Shown: piece after piece, positions 53,535 to 62,209 of the stretch | Position numbering within the stretch: position 1 is the first letter of the stretch | Layout of the letters: each line of letters starts with the position of its first letter | Assembly (NCBI RefSeq): GCF_000827125.1 | Contig: NZ_CP010311.1 | Coordinates: 434,001 to 498,000, forward strand | DNA length: 64,000 nucleotides | Source: Geoalkalibacter subterraneus | GTDB lineage: Bacteria > Desulfobacterota > Desulfuromonadia > Desulfuromonadales > Geoalkalibacteraceae | Direction of reading: 5' to 3' | Position numbers and translations under genes: made by a program | Notes under the pieces: model-generated | Seen by the model: the letters and a program-made list of their open reading frames with translations, nothing else | Database searches by the model: none | Told to the model about the DNA's origin: nothing

Positions 53535-54455
53535 ATGAATCAGCACTGGATTGAAATTAGTCTCAAAGTGCCGTCTGCGGCGGCAGACGCCGTGTGTGCG
53601 GTTCTGGCTGCACTCGGATCCACCGGCGTGCGCGAACGTGAGCAGGTCCTTGACACTTTTATCGTACCCGATGCAGACGAGAATCTTCCCGAGGTGCTGG
53701 ACCTGCGCGCTTATTTTCCCAGTGACGAGGACCCGCGGCAGATCGTCGAACGCATCGAGCAGCAACTCGCTCCCCTGCGTCGTGCTTTTCCATCCCCCGG
53801 TTGGTCGGCAGCAACAACCGGCCAGGTGTCCGACGGGGATTGGGCCGAGAGCTGGAAGCAGCATTTTCCCGTGTTCCGGGTCGGGTCTCTGATTGTGAAG
53901 CCCAGTTGGGAAGAGGTTGACCCCGGTGACGCGCACGTGGTTCTGACCCTCGACCCCGGCATGGCATTCGGCACCGGCACACATGCCACCACAAGGCTGT
54001 GTCTCGAATTCCTGGTTGAAGAGTTTGCCGCCCGTGCGTCTGCCCCGAAAGTCCTCGATGTAGGGACCGGCTCGGGGATTCTGGCGCTGGCAGCAGCCGC
54101 TTTCGGCGCCAGAGGGGTGCTGGCCTGCGACATTGACGCCGATGCCTGCCGTGTGGCGCGAAAAAACGCTGCAGCCAACAACCTGGCGGACCGCATCGAT
54201 TTTACCACGAGGGCACTGGAGGATCTCGATACCGGTTTTGATCTGGTGCTGGCCAATATCCTGGCAGAGGAAAATGTCCGGCTTGCCTCCGAGTTGGTGC
54301 GCCGTGTCGCGCCGGGCGGCTTACTGGTTCTTTCCGGCATCCTGCAGGAGAAAGAATCTTTTGTGCGGGAAGGTTTCAGCCGGTTCGGACTGAGCGGCCC
54401 GGAGGTGCGAAGCCGCGACGAATGGGTCTGCCTGACCTACCGCCGGGGCGCCTGA
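53535..54455 (+). CDS. prmA: Ribosomal protein L11 methyltransferase
   Basis: Trimethylates ribosomal protein L11. The 306-residue protein has a substrate-recognition N-terminal domain and a SAM-binding domain with FGTGTHATTRLCLEFL and LDVGTGSGILALAAAAFGA, followed by ACDIDADAC and LVLANILAEE. ATG 53535 is chosen over an earlier in-frame ATG because MNQHWIEISLKV is the expected start. It overlaps rsmE by one base (TGATG), an arrangement often seen for these two translation-related methyltransferases. Confidence 0.95.
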   Translation: MNQHWIEISLKVPSAAADAVCAVLAALGSTGVREREQVLDTFIVPDADENLPEVLDLRAYFPSDEDPRQIVERIEQQLAPLRRAFPSPGWSAATTGQVSDGDWAESWKQHFPVFRVGSLIVKPSWEEVDPGDAHVVLTLDPGMAFGTGTHATTRLCLEFLVEEFAARASAPKVLDVGTGSGILALAAAAFGARGVLACDIDADACRVARKNAAANNLADRIDFTTRALEDLDTGFDLVLANILAEENVRLASELVRRVAPGGLLVLSGILQEKESFVREGFSRFGLSGPEVRSRDEWVCLTYRRGA

Positions 54456-55186
54456 TGCGCTGTTTTTTTGTCGACCCGATTCTCCTCGACAGCAATCCCG
54501 TTCTGCTCGAAGGAGATCTGCACCATCAACTCTCTCGCGTTCTCCGGTTGGCGCCCGGTGCTCCCCTGTGTCTGTTCGATGGCCAGGGCCAGGTTGTACA
54601 CGGCGAACTCGAGGCGCTGTCAAAAAACGTTTCCCGGGTGCGTGTTTTGACCCGGTTTCGTGAAAATCCTCCCCCCCTGTCTCTCCGGTTGATCCAGGCT
54701 CTGCCTAAAGGCGAAAAGATGGACCTGATCTTGCAGAAGGGTACAGAGCTGGGTGTCTCCCGCTTTACCCCCTGGCTGGCGGCGCGAAGTATTGCTCGCC
54801 CTTCCGGGGACCGGCAGGCCAATCGCCTGAAGCGCTGGGAGCGAATCGTGCGCGAGGCGGCACAGCAGTCGCGGCGGCCGTTTCTGCCCCGGATCGATGC
54901 CCCGCAAACGCTCGGGTCGGCGATTGGTGGTCAGGAGCAGCTCAAGCTTGTGCTGTGGGAACAGGAAAGCATGCCGTTGGCGCATGCGCTTCCCACTTCG
55001 CCGCCCGCCGAAGTGGCGATCATGGTTGGTCCTGAAGGCGGGCTGACCGAGGACGAGGTGGCACAGGCGAGCAGCGCCGGCTTTGTTCCGGTCGGGCTGG
55101 GGCGACACATTCTGCGAACAGAGACGGCGGGGTTCGCCGTTGTCGCCATTTTAGAGTACCTCTACGGGGATTTCGGCCGAAGTTAG
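54455..55186 (+). CDS. rsmE: 16S rRNA uridine-1498 N3-methyltransferase
   Basis: SPOUT methyltransferase that modifies U1498 in the 16S rRNA. The 243-residue protein starts MRCFFVDP, has the HHQLSRVLRL segment and LPKGEKMDLILQKGTELGVS, and the knot motif IMVGPEGGLTEDEVA with the C-terminal LGRHILRTETA. Length is normal. Its start overlaps the prmA stop (TGATG). Confidence 0.95.
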   Translation: MRCFFVDPILLDSNPVLLEGDLHHQLSRVLRLAPGAPLCLFDGQGQVVHGELEALSKNVSRVRVLTRFRENPPPLSLRLIQALPKGEKMDLILQKGTELGVSRFTPWLAARSIARPSGDRQANRLKRWERIVREAAQQSRRPFLPRIDAPQTLGSAIGGQEQLKLVLWEQESMPLAHALPTSPPAEVAIMVGPEGGLTEDEVAQASSAGFVPVGLGRHILRTETAGFAVVAILEYLYGDFGRS

Positions 55187-55219
55187 GCGGATTTTCCAGC
55201 TGTCGGGCAAGGAGTCGAC

Positions 55220-56614
55220 ATGAAGTGTCCAAAGTGCGGATTCAACAGTTTCGATTATCTTGAGAGTTGCAAAAAGTGCGGCAATGATCTCAAGGATTTC
55301 AAGGAAAAGTTCGGCCTGCGCAGCCTTCTCTTTCCTCACAATGAGGAGGTTGCTTCCGTCATGGGGCAGGGGTTGTCCGGAACTGCGGTCATGGCGCCTT
55401 CCGCAGTCGCCCCCGCGGAAGCGTCTCCTCCTTCCCAACCGCAGGAGTCGCGCGCTGCTGAAGCCGCGTTCGCTCAGCCTCAGGAGGAAGCAGAAGAAGA
55501 TCCCTTTGATCTTGATTGGAGCGAAGAGGGCGGCGAAGGGCTTGAATTCGGTCAAAAAGACGACGCATTCGCTCTTGATGACACTTCAGGGCAGGCGTTT
55601 GACTTTGAAGCGGAGGAAGATGCTGAAGAGCGGCTTCAGGAGGACTCAACGCCTCCCGCTGCTGCTGAGTCGGATCTGGAGTGGGAAGAAGAACCTCTGC
55701 CGGATCTGAGTTTCTCCGAGGACCAGGCCTTTGATTCCAGCCTGCTGGATGATGCCCCAGGCGAGCAGGAATTAGACGGGTTGGCTGATGCGCCGATTCA
55801 GGACGAGCCAAAAAGCCGGGATGAGAGTTTTGCGGATGACGAATCCGGTCCGGATCTGCCTGGTCTGCATGAACTCGATTTCGAAGATCTCGAAGGAGAG
55901 CCCAGCCTCGAGGACGCCGCGGCTGGTGAACCCAGGGCTGAAGAAGATGCGGCCTGGGGAGAGATCAGCTTTGACGACGACGATTTTAAGCTGGAGGATG
56001 ATCAGGATCATCAGCCAGCAGGCCGCAGCAAAAAAGCCGGGGAGCAGAAGGAGGGCCCCAGCGACCCTTTTGACCAACCGGAGCCGGCCCGCCAGGGGCC
56101 GGCTCCGGATTCTGAATCCCGGAGCATGAGTGAAACGCAGGACGGGGGAGAACGGGTTCATGAGGCGCGTTGCGTTCATCCGATAGCGCGGTTTGGCGCG
56201 TTCTGGCTCGACCTTTTTCTTGTGACCGGGGTTTTTCTGCTTTTCCTGGTCAGCGCCACGCGCTTGTTGTCACCCCTTGAGAGCCCGGCGCTTCTCCCCT
56301 CCATGGGAGATCTCATCCACCTTTCCGTCCCCTACTATCTGCTGCTTTTCAGTGTCTCTTTTCTCTACTTTACCGCTTTCCACTTTTTTACCGGCCAGAC
56401 GCCGGGAAAAATGCTGTTCGGCATGCGCCTTGAGCGCTGCGACGGTTCGACGCTGAGCCTCTCCGATGCGTTTCTGCATTCAGTGGGCGGACTTGCCGCG
56501 CTGTTGACCCTGGGGCTCGGATTCTGGGGCGCCTGCCGCGACCCTCAGGGGCGGGGCTGGAACGACCGTTTCGCCGGGACCCGACTGGTTTTCAGCGCAG
56601 ATGATGAGGTTTGA
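55220..56614 (+). CDS. RDD family membrane protein with N-terminal zinc ribbon and acidic linker
   Basis: A 464-residue protein of three parts. Residues 1-25 carry a zinc-ribbon CPKCG...CKKCG. A 270-residue highly acidic, low-complexity segment follows (rich in E, D, P, A). The C-terminal third is an RDD domain with membrane helices (RFGAFWLDLFLVTGVFLLFL, PYYLLLFSVSFLYFTAFHF and GLAALLTLGLGFWGA), including GQTPGKMLFGMRL. RDD proteins are often transporters or membrane adaptors. The acidic stretch would lie on the cytoplasmic side. Function not known. It starts 33 bases after rsmE. Confidence 0.8.
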   Translation: MKCPKCGFNSFDYLESCKKCGNDLKDFKEKFGLRSLLFPHNEEVASVMGQGLSGTAVMAPSAVAPAEASPPSQPQESRAAEAAFAQPQEEAEEDPFDLDWSEEGGEGLEFGQKDDAFALDDTSGQAFDFEAEEDAEERLQEDSTPPAAAESDLEWEEEPLPDLSFSEDQAFDSSLLDDAPGEQELDGLADAPIQDEPKSRDESFADDESGPDLPGLHELDFEDLEGEPSLEDAAAGEPRAEEDAAWGEISFDDDDFKLEDDQDHQPAGRSKKAGEQKEGPSDPFDQPEPARQGPAPDSESRSMSETQDGGERVHEARCVHPIARFGAFWLDLFLVTGVFLLFLVSATRLLSPLESPALLPSMGDLIHLSVPYYLLLFSVSFLYFTAFHFFTGQTPGKMLFGMRLERCDGSTLSLSDAFLHSVGGLAALLTLGLGFWGACRDPQGRGWNDRFAGTRLVFSADDEV

Positions 56615-56632
56615 ATCTGAAAAAGAGGGTGT

Positions 56633-57247
56633 TCAGCCCATGCGCAGCTTCAGGAAGCTCTCCAGGTCAGGGCAGTTGAGATAGGGGTTGTGCTGCTTTT
56701 CGTAGGCGATGGTGGAGATTGCCTGCGGCCCGTAATTGTGACCGGGGTAGATTTTGGTTTTCGGGGGGAAGCCGGCCAGTCGCTGCAGGCTGCGGTACAG
56801 AGCGCGCGGATCGCTCCCCGGCAGGTCGGCCCGACCGACGAATGTCACGAACAGGGTGTCGCCCGTGAGCAGCGCGTCGCCTGTATAAAGGGAGATGGAG
56901 CCCGGTGAATGACCGGGGGTGTGGAGGATTTCAAGCGTTTCCCGGCCAATGGCAAGGCGGTCGCCGTCGCTGAGCTGACGATCGGCGTCGGGCAGATCGA
57001 GGGGGTGCCCCGCCAGCGGCACCTTTGCAAAATCCAGCACGGCCTGGTTGCCGGCCGTGTGGTCATGGTGTCCGTGGGTATTGATCAGCAGGTCGAGCTG
57101 CAGGTTTCGCTCCTGCAGAATCTGCAGCAGATTCTCCGGCGCGAGGGACGGGTCGACAGCGGCCGCATGCCCGGTTTCGGGGCAGAAAACCAGGTAGGAA
57201 AAGTTGTCCATTCGCCCGGCGGGGATCTGGGTTACTTCCAGCGCCAT
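56633..57247 (-). CDS. MBL-fold hydrolase (glyoxalase II-like)
   Basis: A 204-residue metallo-hydrolase of the hydroxyacylglutathione-hydrolase type. The metal motif is LLINTHGHHDHTAGNQAVL at about residue 55, followed by TPGHSPGS and GDTLFVTFVGRADLPGSD, and a final IYPGHNYG. The start MALEVTQIPAG at 57247 is the family's expected start. It has no long C-terminal glyoxalase II domain, so it could be a persulfide dioxygenase-like or other thioester hydrolase. It is seven bases from the next minus-strand gene, a conserved small protein. Confidence 0.82.
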   Translation of the reverse strand: MALEVTQIPAGRMDNFSYLVFCPETGHAAAVDPSLAPENLLQILQERNLQLDLLINTHGHHDHTAGNQAVLDFAKVPLAGHPLDLPDADRQLSDGDRLAIGRETLEILHTPGHSPGSISLYTGDALLTGDTLFVTFVGRADLPGSDPRALYRSLQRLAGFPPKTKIYPGHNYGPQAISTIAYEKQHNPYLNCPDLESFLKLRMG

Positions 57248-57254
57248 GGTGTGC

Positions 57255-57473
57255 CTACCAGTATTCCGGCACCTGTTCGCCGGTGCCGATCTTGCGGATT
57301 TCACCGTCGATGACCTTGAAGCGGTCGCCGGTGGCGCGTACCAGCCATTCGTCGCCTTCTTCGGGAGGGAGGGGAAACTCACGATTTCCCAGGTACTGAT
57401 CCTCGCCGTCGATCATTCCCCACCAGTCGAGGGCGCCGGTCTGCCAGAGCTTTGTTTTCAGATAAAAGGCCAT
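57255..57473 (-). CDS. Small conserved hypothetical protein
   Basis: A 72-residue protein with many tryptophans and acidic residues (ALDWWGMIDGEDQYLGNREF) and no membrane segment or zinc site. I do not recognise the family. It is transcribed first, seven bases ahead of the MBL hydrolase, so the two probably form one unit, and the coding frame has normal composition for this genome. Confidence 0.65.
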   Translation of the reverse strand: MAFYLKTKLWQTGALDWWGMIDGEDQYLGNREFPLPPEEGDEWLVRATGDRFKVIDGEIRKIGTGEQVPEYW

Positions 57474-57612
57474 GCTTTTGCCTCTCCGATTAGAGTGTTC
57501 CAGCGACTATAAATCACTGCCGGTCTTCAGGTCAACTCCGCCGATCACGGAACGATCGCGGCCTTGATGGGCGCGCGGTATTGTGCATATACTGTGTTTT
57601 TGCAGCTTTTCA

Positions 57613-57703
57613 GCAGGGGTTCGCAACTCACCGTGACAAGGTCCGCTTTTCGCCATCCCCGGCGCCAAGCACGCTGACAGTGGAGATGTGAACCCGCGAG
57701 GTG
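57613..57703. repeat. Dispersed palindromic element, copy D (degenerate)
   Basis: A shorter, decayed copy in the gap before dapF. It keeps GGGGTTCGCA and CACCGTGACAAGG, the conserved core CTTTTCGCCATCCC, and the right arm GTGAACCCGC. The inner hairpin seen in the other copies is lost, as if by deletion. Confidence 0.7.
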
Positions 57704-57772
57704 AATTGATGCTGATCTTTAAGGTTCGAATGCAAATGTGCTCGTTTATGTTCTATCGAAAGGATTTTTGAA

Positions 57773-58618
57773 ATGGCTTTGAAGTTTGCCAAAATGCATG
57801 GCGCAGGTAACGATTACGTGTATGTCAACTGTTTCGAGACGGAGATCGAAGATCCCGCAGCGTTGGCCATAGAATTGAGCAATCGCAATTTCGCCATCGG
57901 CGCCGACGGCCTGATCCTGATCATGCCTTCGGAAGTGGCCGATGTGCGCATGCGCATGTTCAACTCCGACGGCAGCGAATCGGAGATGTGCGGCAACGGA
58001 ATTCGTTGTGTGGCCAAATACGCCTATGACCACAAGCTCGTGGATAAAACCGAGATTACCGCCGAAACCGGAGCCGGCATTCTGACCCTGCAGCTCTTCC
58101 CCAATGCGGATGACAAGATCGAAAAAGTGCGTGTCAACATGGGCAAGCCCCGCCTCAAGCGTGGCGAGATCCCCATGACCGGCAACGCCGAAGACCAGGT
58201 GGTGGGGATCGAACTGGAAGTGCTCGACCGCACTTTCCGCATCACCTGTGCCTCCATGGGCAATCCTCACTGCGTGATTTTCGTGGAGGATGTGGATCAG
58301 TTCCCGGTGGAGAAATACGGTCCGGTGATCGAAAATCATGAAATTTTCCCGCGTCGCACCAATGTCGAGTTCGTCGAAGTTGTCTCACGCACCGAACTCA
58401 AGCAGCGCACCTGGGAACGCGGTTCCGGCGAAACCCTGGCCTGCGGCACCGGCGCTTCAGCGGTTACCGTCGCCGCCGTGCTCAACGATCTTACGGAGCG
58501 CAAGGTGCTCAACCACCTGCTCGGCGGCGACCTCGAGATGGAGTGGGCCGAAGACGGAAGCGTCTTCATGACCGGCCCCGCCATCCAGGTTTTCGAAGGG
58601 GTTTACGACCCCCAATAA
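57773..58618 (+). CDS. dapF: Diaminopimelate epimerase
   Basis: Converts LL- to meso-diaminopimelate for lysine and cell-wall synthesis without a cofactor. The two catalytic cysteines are visible in [15 protein letters not shown] and [19 protein letters not shown]. The protein starts [19 protein letters not shown]. The 281-residue length is normal. Most likely the first gene of a run to yjgA (HAD phosphatase, dtd and yjgA follow). A GC-rich hairpin (GAGGGG/CCCCTC, 58635-58660) lies in the 70-base gap to the next gene and may be a weak attenuator. Confidence 0.96.
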   Translation: MALKFAKMHGAGNDYVYVNCFETEIEDPAALAIELSNRNFAIGADGLILIMPSEVADVRMRMFNSDGSESEMCGNGIRCVAKYAYDHKLVDKTEITAETGAGILTLQLFPNADDKIEKVRVNMGKPRLKRGEIPMTGNAEDQVVGIELEVLDRTFRITCASMGNPHCVIFVEDVDQFPVEKYGPVIENHEIFPRRTNVEFVEVVSRTELKQRTWERGSGETLACGTGASAVTVAAVLNDLTERKVLNHLLGGDLEMEWAEDGSVFMTGPAIQVFEGVYDPQ

Positions 58619-58688
58619 CCAATTGCGGTGCCGGGAGGGGGGCCTTTCGCCCCTCTCTTCCAACTCCACACTCCTCACGGGGAAGCCC

Positions 58689-59330
58689 ATGGATGTCACC
58701 ATTTTCGACCTGGACAACACGCTCTATGCGCCCGAGGCGTGCCTGTTCTCCCTCATCGACGTGCGGATCAACCGCTACATGACCGAGGTGGTGGGGATCG
58801 AACCGGAGCGGGTCGATGGTCTGCGGCGTCTCTACTGGCAGCGTTACGGGGTAACCCTCGGCGGCCTGATCCGCCACCACCAGGTCGATCCGGAGGATTA
58901 TCTCGAATACGTCCACGACGTCGACGTGGCCCTCTGTCTGCGCCCCGATCAACGCCTGAGACAGTCGCTGGAAAGCCTGTCCGGCGTCAAGGTGGTGTTC
59001 ACCAACGGGTCGCGCGGCCATGCCGATCGGGTGCTGCAGGCGCTTGATCTTGCGGATCAGTTCAGTGAAATCTTCGATATCCGCGTCGCCGACTACTGTC
59101 CCAAGCCCTATGCCGATCCCTACCACCGGGTGCTGACCCATCTCGGCGCAGACGCCGAGTGCTGCGCGATGATTGAGGATTCGGCGGACAACCTGCGCAC
59201 CGCCAAGGTGTTGGGGATGCGTACCGTCCTGGTGGGTCCTGCTCTGCAGGCGGATTATGTCGACGCGCGGGTTGAGCGGGCCGATCAGGTGTCGGAGGTG
59301 GTCATGGGCTGGCGGGGGCAGTCCCTCTGA
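58689..59330 (+). CDS. HAD superfamily pyrimidine 5'-nucleotidase-like phosphatase
   Basis: A 213-residue HAD-type phosphatase. Motif I is [13 protein letters not shown], motif [16 protein letters not shown], motif III the lysine in CPKPYADPY and motif [21 protein letters not shown]. The pattern resembles the yeast SDT1-type pyrimidine 5'-nucleotidase group. The ATG at 58689 follows a weak GGGGAAG site; upstream in-frame ATGs are not credible. It overlaps dtd by one base (TGATG). The physiological substrate is uncertain. Confidence 0.85.
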   Translation: MDVTIFDLDNTLYAPEACLFSLIDVRINRYMTEVVGIEPERVDGLRRLYWQRYGVTLGGLIRHHQVDPEDYLEYVHDVDVALCLRPDQRLRQSLESLSGVKVVFTNGSRGHADRVLQALDLADQFSEIFDIRVADYCPKPYADPYHRVLTHLGADAECCAMIEDSADNLRTAKVLGMRTVLVGPALQADYVDARVERADQVSEVVMGWRGQSL

Positions 59331-59779
59331 TGCGGGCGGTTCTGCAGCGTGTAAGTGAGGCGGCAGTCGTTGTCGATGAACAGACGGTCGGAGCGATCGG
59401 CCGCGGTCTGCTGGTTCTGCTGGGCGTCGGGCGCGAAGATGAGGAATCCGATGTGCGCTACCTGGCGCAGAAAACGGCGGGGCTGCGCATTTTCGAAGAC
59501 GAGCAGGGGCGCATGAACCGCTCCGTGAACGATATCGGCGGGGCAGTGCTGGTCGTGTCGCAATTTACCCTGTACGGAGATTGCCGCAAAGGGCGCCGAC
59601 CGGGATTCTCCGATGCCGCGCCGCCGCAGCGGGCGGACAGCCTTTATCGAGACTACGTGGCTCAATTGCAGGCCCTTGGCCTGACGGTCGCCACCGGAAT
59701 ATTTCAGGCCGATATGAAAGTATCCCTGGTCAATGACGGCCCGGTTACCTTTTTACTCGACAGCAAGCGGGAGTTCTGA
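59330..59779 (+). CDS. dtd: D-aminoacyl-tRNA deacylase
   Basis: Removes wrongly attached D-amino acids and glycine from tRNAs. The 149-residue protein begins [17 protein letters not shown] and has [20 protein letters not shown] and the C-terminal [20 protein letters not shown], the DTD cross-subunit Gly-cisPro-type motif. Length is normal. It overlaps both neighbours by single bases, so the run HAD-dtd-yjgA is translationally coupled. Confidence 0.95.
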   Translation: MRAVLQRVSEAAVVVDEQTVGAIGRGLLVLLGVGREDEESDVRYLAQKTAGLRIFEDEQGRMNRSVNDIGGAVLVVSQFTLYGDCRKGRRPGFSDAAPPQRADSLYRDYVAQLQALGLTVATGIFQADMKVSLVNDGPVTFLLDSKREF

Positions 59780-60285
59780 TGAAAGAACCTTATGCGCCCA
59801 CGGCACCCAGCCGCAGCGCCCTCAAACGCCAGGCCCACCAGGTGGAGGAGGTCGTTCAGGGGCTACTGAATCTCGGTGGTTCTCAGCTCGAGCGGTTGCA
59901 GTGGGATCAACCGCTGCGCGCAGAGCTCGACCTGGCCCGCAAAACGCCGCAACACGGGGCCCGCAAACGCCAGATCAAACATCTTTCTGCCCTGCTGCGG
60001 CGCGATTTCGATGCGCTGGAATCCGCACGCACTGTCCTTGAGGAGAGTACCGGCGCTCATCGGGTGCAGGTGCAGGATTTTCATCTATTGGAAGACCTGC
60101 GTGAAAGGTTGTGCCAGGAGCAATCCCGCGCAGATGCTCTCCAGGAGGCGTCACAGCGCTACCCGGCCTGTGACGAAGCGTTGCTGGAGCAGTTGGCCCG
60201 TTCTTACAGCGAAACCGGTGACCGACGCCCCTATCGCGAAATATTCCGCCACCTGCGCACGGCTGCTGAAAAGACGCCGAGGTGA
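59779..60285 (+). CDS. yjgA: Ribosome-associated protein YjgA (DUF615/DarP)
   Basis: A 168-residue protein of the YjgA/DarP family, which associates with the large ribosomal subunit late in assembly. The KRQAHQVEEVVQGLLNL segment, ARKRQIKHLSALLRR and the RPYREIFRHLRTA C-terminus are typical. It is predicted to be mostly helical and basic. It starts on the last bases of dtd. A 36-base gap leads to the next gene. Confidence 0.9.
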   Translation: MKEPYAPTAPSRSALKRQAHQVEEVVQGLLNLGGSQLERLQWDQPLRAELDLARKTPQHGARKRQIKHLSALLRRDFDALESARTVLEESTGAHRVQVQDFHLLEDLRERLCQEQSRADALQEASQRYPACDEALLEQLARSYSETGDRRPYREIFRHLRTAAEKTPR

Positions 60286-60321
60286 AAAGCCGGGGCAGTT
60301 CCGTCTGAAAGGAGTCCGGGT

Positions 60322-60858
60322 ATGACCGTTGTGGCCAAGAGGTTGTTGCTGGCGGCATTGATTGCCGCGACCTGTCTGCCGGCGCATGCCGAAATCTACC
60401 GGTGTCGCCAGGCTTCCGGTTCTCTGCTGATGACCGACGATCCGAGCAAGTTCCCGCCCGGCTGTACTCCGGTTGAAAAAAACGACAGTGAAGGCGAGGG
60501 CGCTGCGGGTTCATTTTCGCTGATGCCTGAAACGGAGGTGCCCAGCGCCGGGAGTGGGGAGGTCGAGCAGGCCGTGAGTGAGCAGCGGCAGCGGCTGGAA
60601 GAGCGCCGCGCCCGGATTGCGGAGTGGCGCGACAAGGCCAGCGAGCTGGCATCGCAGTACGAGCAGGCGGTCGCGCGCCGAAATCAGGCCTATAGCAGCT
60701 GGAGTTATGACAGCCGCGAGGTGGTGCGCAAAAGCCTGGAAGAGATGACGCGCATCAAAAAAGAAAAGCAGCAATTGCTGCAGGAGGTGGAGAAGTCCCG
60801 GATTCCATCGCCTGACCGGCAGGCCATCAGGCAGACGCTCTCTGCGATCCCGGAATGA
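60322..60858 (+). CDS. Periplasmic coiled-coil protein with DUF4124-like N-terminus
   Basis: A 178-residue exported protein. A signal peptide (VAKRLLLAALIAATCLPAHA) is followed by EIYRCRQASGSLLMTDDPSK, which resembles DUF4124, then a glycine/serine linker and a long helical region (about 75-165) rich in E, R and Q. Its role is unknown. It has a good ribosome site (AAAGGAG) and is probably last in the dapF run. An intergenic palindromic element follows. Confidence 0.68.
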   Translation: MTVVAKRLLLAALIAATCLPAHAEIYRCRQASGSLLMTDDPSKFPPGCTPVEKNDSEGEGAAGSFSLMPETEVPSAGSGEVEQAVSEQRQRLEERRARIAEWRDKASELASQYEQAVARRNQAYSSWSYDSREVVRKSLEEMTRIKKEKQQLLQEVEKSRIPSPDRQAIRQTLSAIPE

Positions 60859-60894
60859 TTTTCAGGAAATCTGGCGCAGAAAATAACTGTTCAG

Positions 60895-61003
60895 CATGGG
60901 GTCGTCACTCCCGTGACAAGGGCCACTTTTCGCCATCCCTGGCCGTTTGATTGGCTCCATCCCTGGCGCCAAACACCCTTGACATGGGAGTGACGACCCC
61001 GTG
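60895..61003. repeat. Dispersed palindromic element, copy C
   Basis: About 109 bases in the same orientation as copy A. Terminal arms of 28 bases pair almost perfectly, with core CTTTTCGCCATCCCTGGCCG shared with copy A. It lies in the gap between a plus-strand gene and the trxA terminator. Confidence 0.85.
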
Positions 61004-61020
61004 AGGTGAATAGATATCGC

Positions 61021-61050
61021 AAAAAAAAAGAAAGCCCCTTATGAGAGGCT
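61021..61050 (-). terminator. Rho-independent terminator of trxA
   Basis: On the minus strand, a 7-bp stem AGCCTCT/AGGGGCT (one G-U pair, loop CATA) is followed by a U tract from the A run at 61021-61032. Confidence 0.7.
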
Positions 61051-61082
61051 CTCCTTTTTTGCAGCAGTGAGTCCGGATCGAT

Positions 61083-61412
61083 TTAAAGTGCTTTCTTGAT
61101 CAACCCTTCGAGCTGATTTTTGGGGACTGCGCCCACGACCTGATCCACAACCTGTCCGTCCTTGAACAGGATCAGGGTAGGAATGCCGCGCACGCCGTAC
61201 TGACCAGGAGTTGCCGGGTTTTCATCCACGTTGAGCTTGCCGATCTTGACCTTGCCGTCGTATTCGTCGGCAAGCCCGTCTACCACGGGGCTGATTGCTT
61301 TGCAGGGCGCACACCAGGAGGCCCAGAAATCGACCAGGACAGGGGTCGAGGATTTGAGAACTTCATTTTCGAACGAATCATCAGACAATTGGATGACTTT
61401 ATCGTTTGCCAT
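61083..61412 (-). CDS. trxA: Thioredoxin
   Basis: A 109-residue thioredoxin. The active site reads WCAPCK (with alanine where the common form has glycine), and PVVDGLADEY, KLNVDENP and VRGIPTLILFKDG are typical. It reduces disulfides in the cytoplasm and may serve peroxiredoxins and other thiol enzymes. The start MANDKV at 61412 is chosen from its AAGGAG ribosome site; an upstream ATG in frame is rejected. It stands alone between the repeat element and the divergent hem cluster. Confidence 0.93.
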   Translation of the reverse strand: MANDKVIQLSDDSFENEVLKSSTPVLVDFWASWCAPCKAISPVVDGLADEYDGKVKIGKLNVDENPATPGQYGVRGIPTLILFKDGQVVDQVVGAVPKNQLEGLIKKAL

Positions 61413-61542
61413 GAAAACACTCCTTTTGAGAAAAATCGTCACTGAAATTTACATCAGTTGTTTCAGGAAAGGATAAAGCAGCACCTGAAAAAATCAAGAG
61501 GGAATCGGGTTTGTCCGGTGGTACAGGGGAGATTTACCATTC

Positions 61543-61571
61543 TTGACAGCGGCCGTCGACATTCCTATCCT
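61543..61571 (+). promoter_or_regulatory. Sigma-70 promoter for the SIS-siroheme-ccsA-hemA cluster
   Basis: Consensus TTGACA with TATCCT after a 17-base spacer, about 60 bases before the SIS-domain ATG. Confidence 0.6.
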
Positions 61572-61630
61572 TTCGTTTTCGTTGGCCGACACCTTTACTT
61601 TTTTCTCCTCTATGCGGGGAGGGAGACATC

Positions 61631-62209
61631 ATGGATCAGACTCGAATCGCCGAATCAATGCATAAACATACCGGCGTGCTGGAAGCCAGCCTGCAGAAAC
61701 ACGGCGGGGCGCTGTCACGGCTGGCGCGACGCCTGACCGAAACGTTCCACGCGGGCGGCCGGCTGGTGGTGATCGGCAGCGGTCAGTTCGGGGCGGTGGC
61801 CGACCTTGTGGCCAGTTTTTTCAATTATCGTTTGTCGTTGGAGCGGCCGGTGCTGCCGGCAGTTTCGCTCTGTCGTGATTCGATGCTGGGGTTGTCCCTC
61901 GGCCGCGACGACCAGCTGCAGCAGTTTTTCTCCCGTCAGCTGCAGGCGTTGGGCGGCGGGGGCGATCTGGTGCTGGCGTTCTCCGACGGCGCCCGCGACG
62001 AGGCCGTGGAAGAGGCTTTTGCGGTGGCCCGCGGGGTCGGCAGTTCGACGGCTTTCGTGTTTCGCGGCAGGGAGGAGGCTTTTTTCGGTGAAAAGCCCGA
62101 TTTTCTGTTTGATATAGAGACCGACAGTACCGCTGACGCCCTTGAGGTGAGTCATTTCTGCGGCCGGGTGCTGTGCGAGCTGGTCGAAGCCGAATTGTTC
62201 GGGCTGTAA
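61631..62209 (+). CDS. SIS-domain protein, phosphoheptose isomerase-like
   Basis: A 192-residue SIS protein. Phosphosugar-binding patterns RLVVIGSGQFGAVADLVASF and DLVLAFSDGARDEAVEEAF are present, as in GmhA-like proteins. Its active residues for heptose isomerisation are not clearly kept, so it may serve another sugar-phosphate or regulatory role. It is first in a tetrapyrrole operon, overlapping the next gene by one base, which is a recurring arrangement in Geobacter-like genomes though the reason is unknown. Confidence 0.78.
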   Translation: MDQTRIAESMHKHTGVLEASLQKHGGALSRLARRLTETFHAGGRLVVIGSGQFGAVADLVASFFNYRLSLERPVLPAVSLCRDSMLGLSLGRDDQLQQFFSRQLQALGGGGDLVLAFSDGARDEAVEEAFAVARGVGSSTAFVFRGREEAFFGEKPDFLFDIETDSTADALEVSHFCGRVLCELVEAELFGL

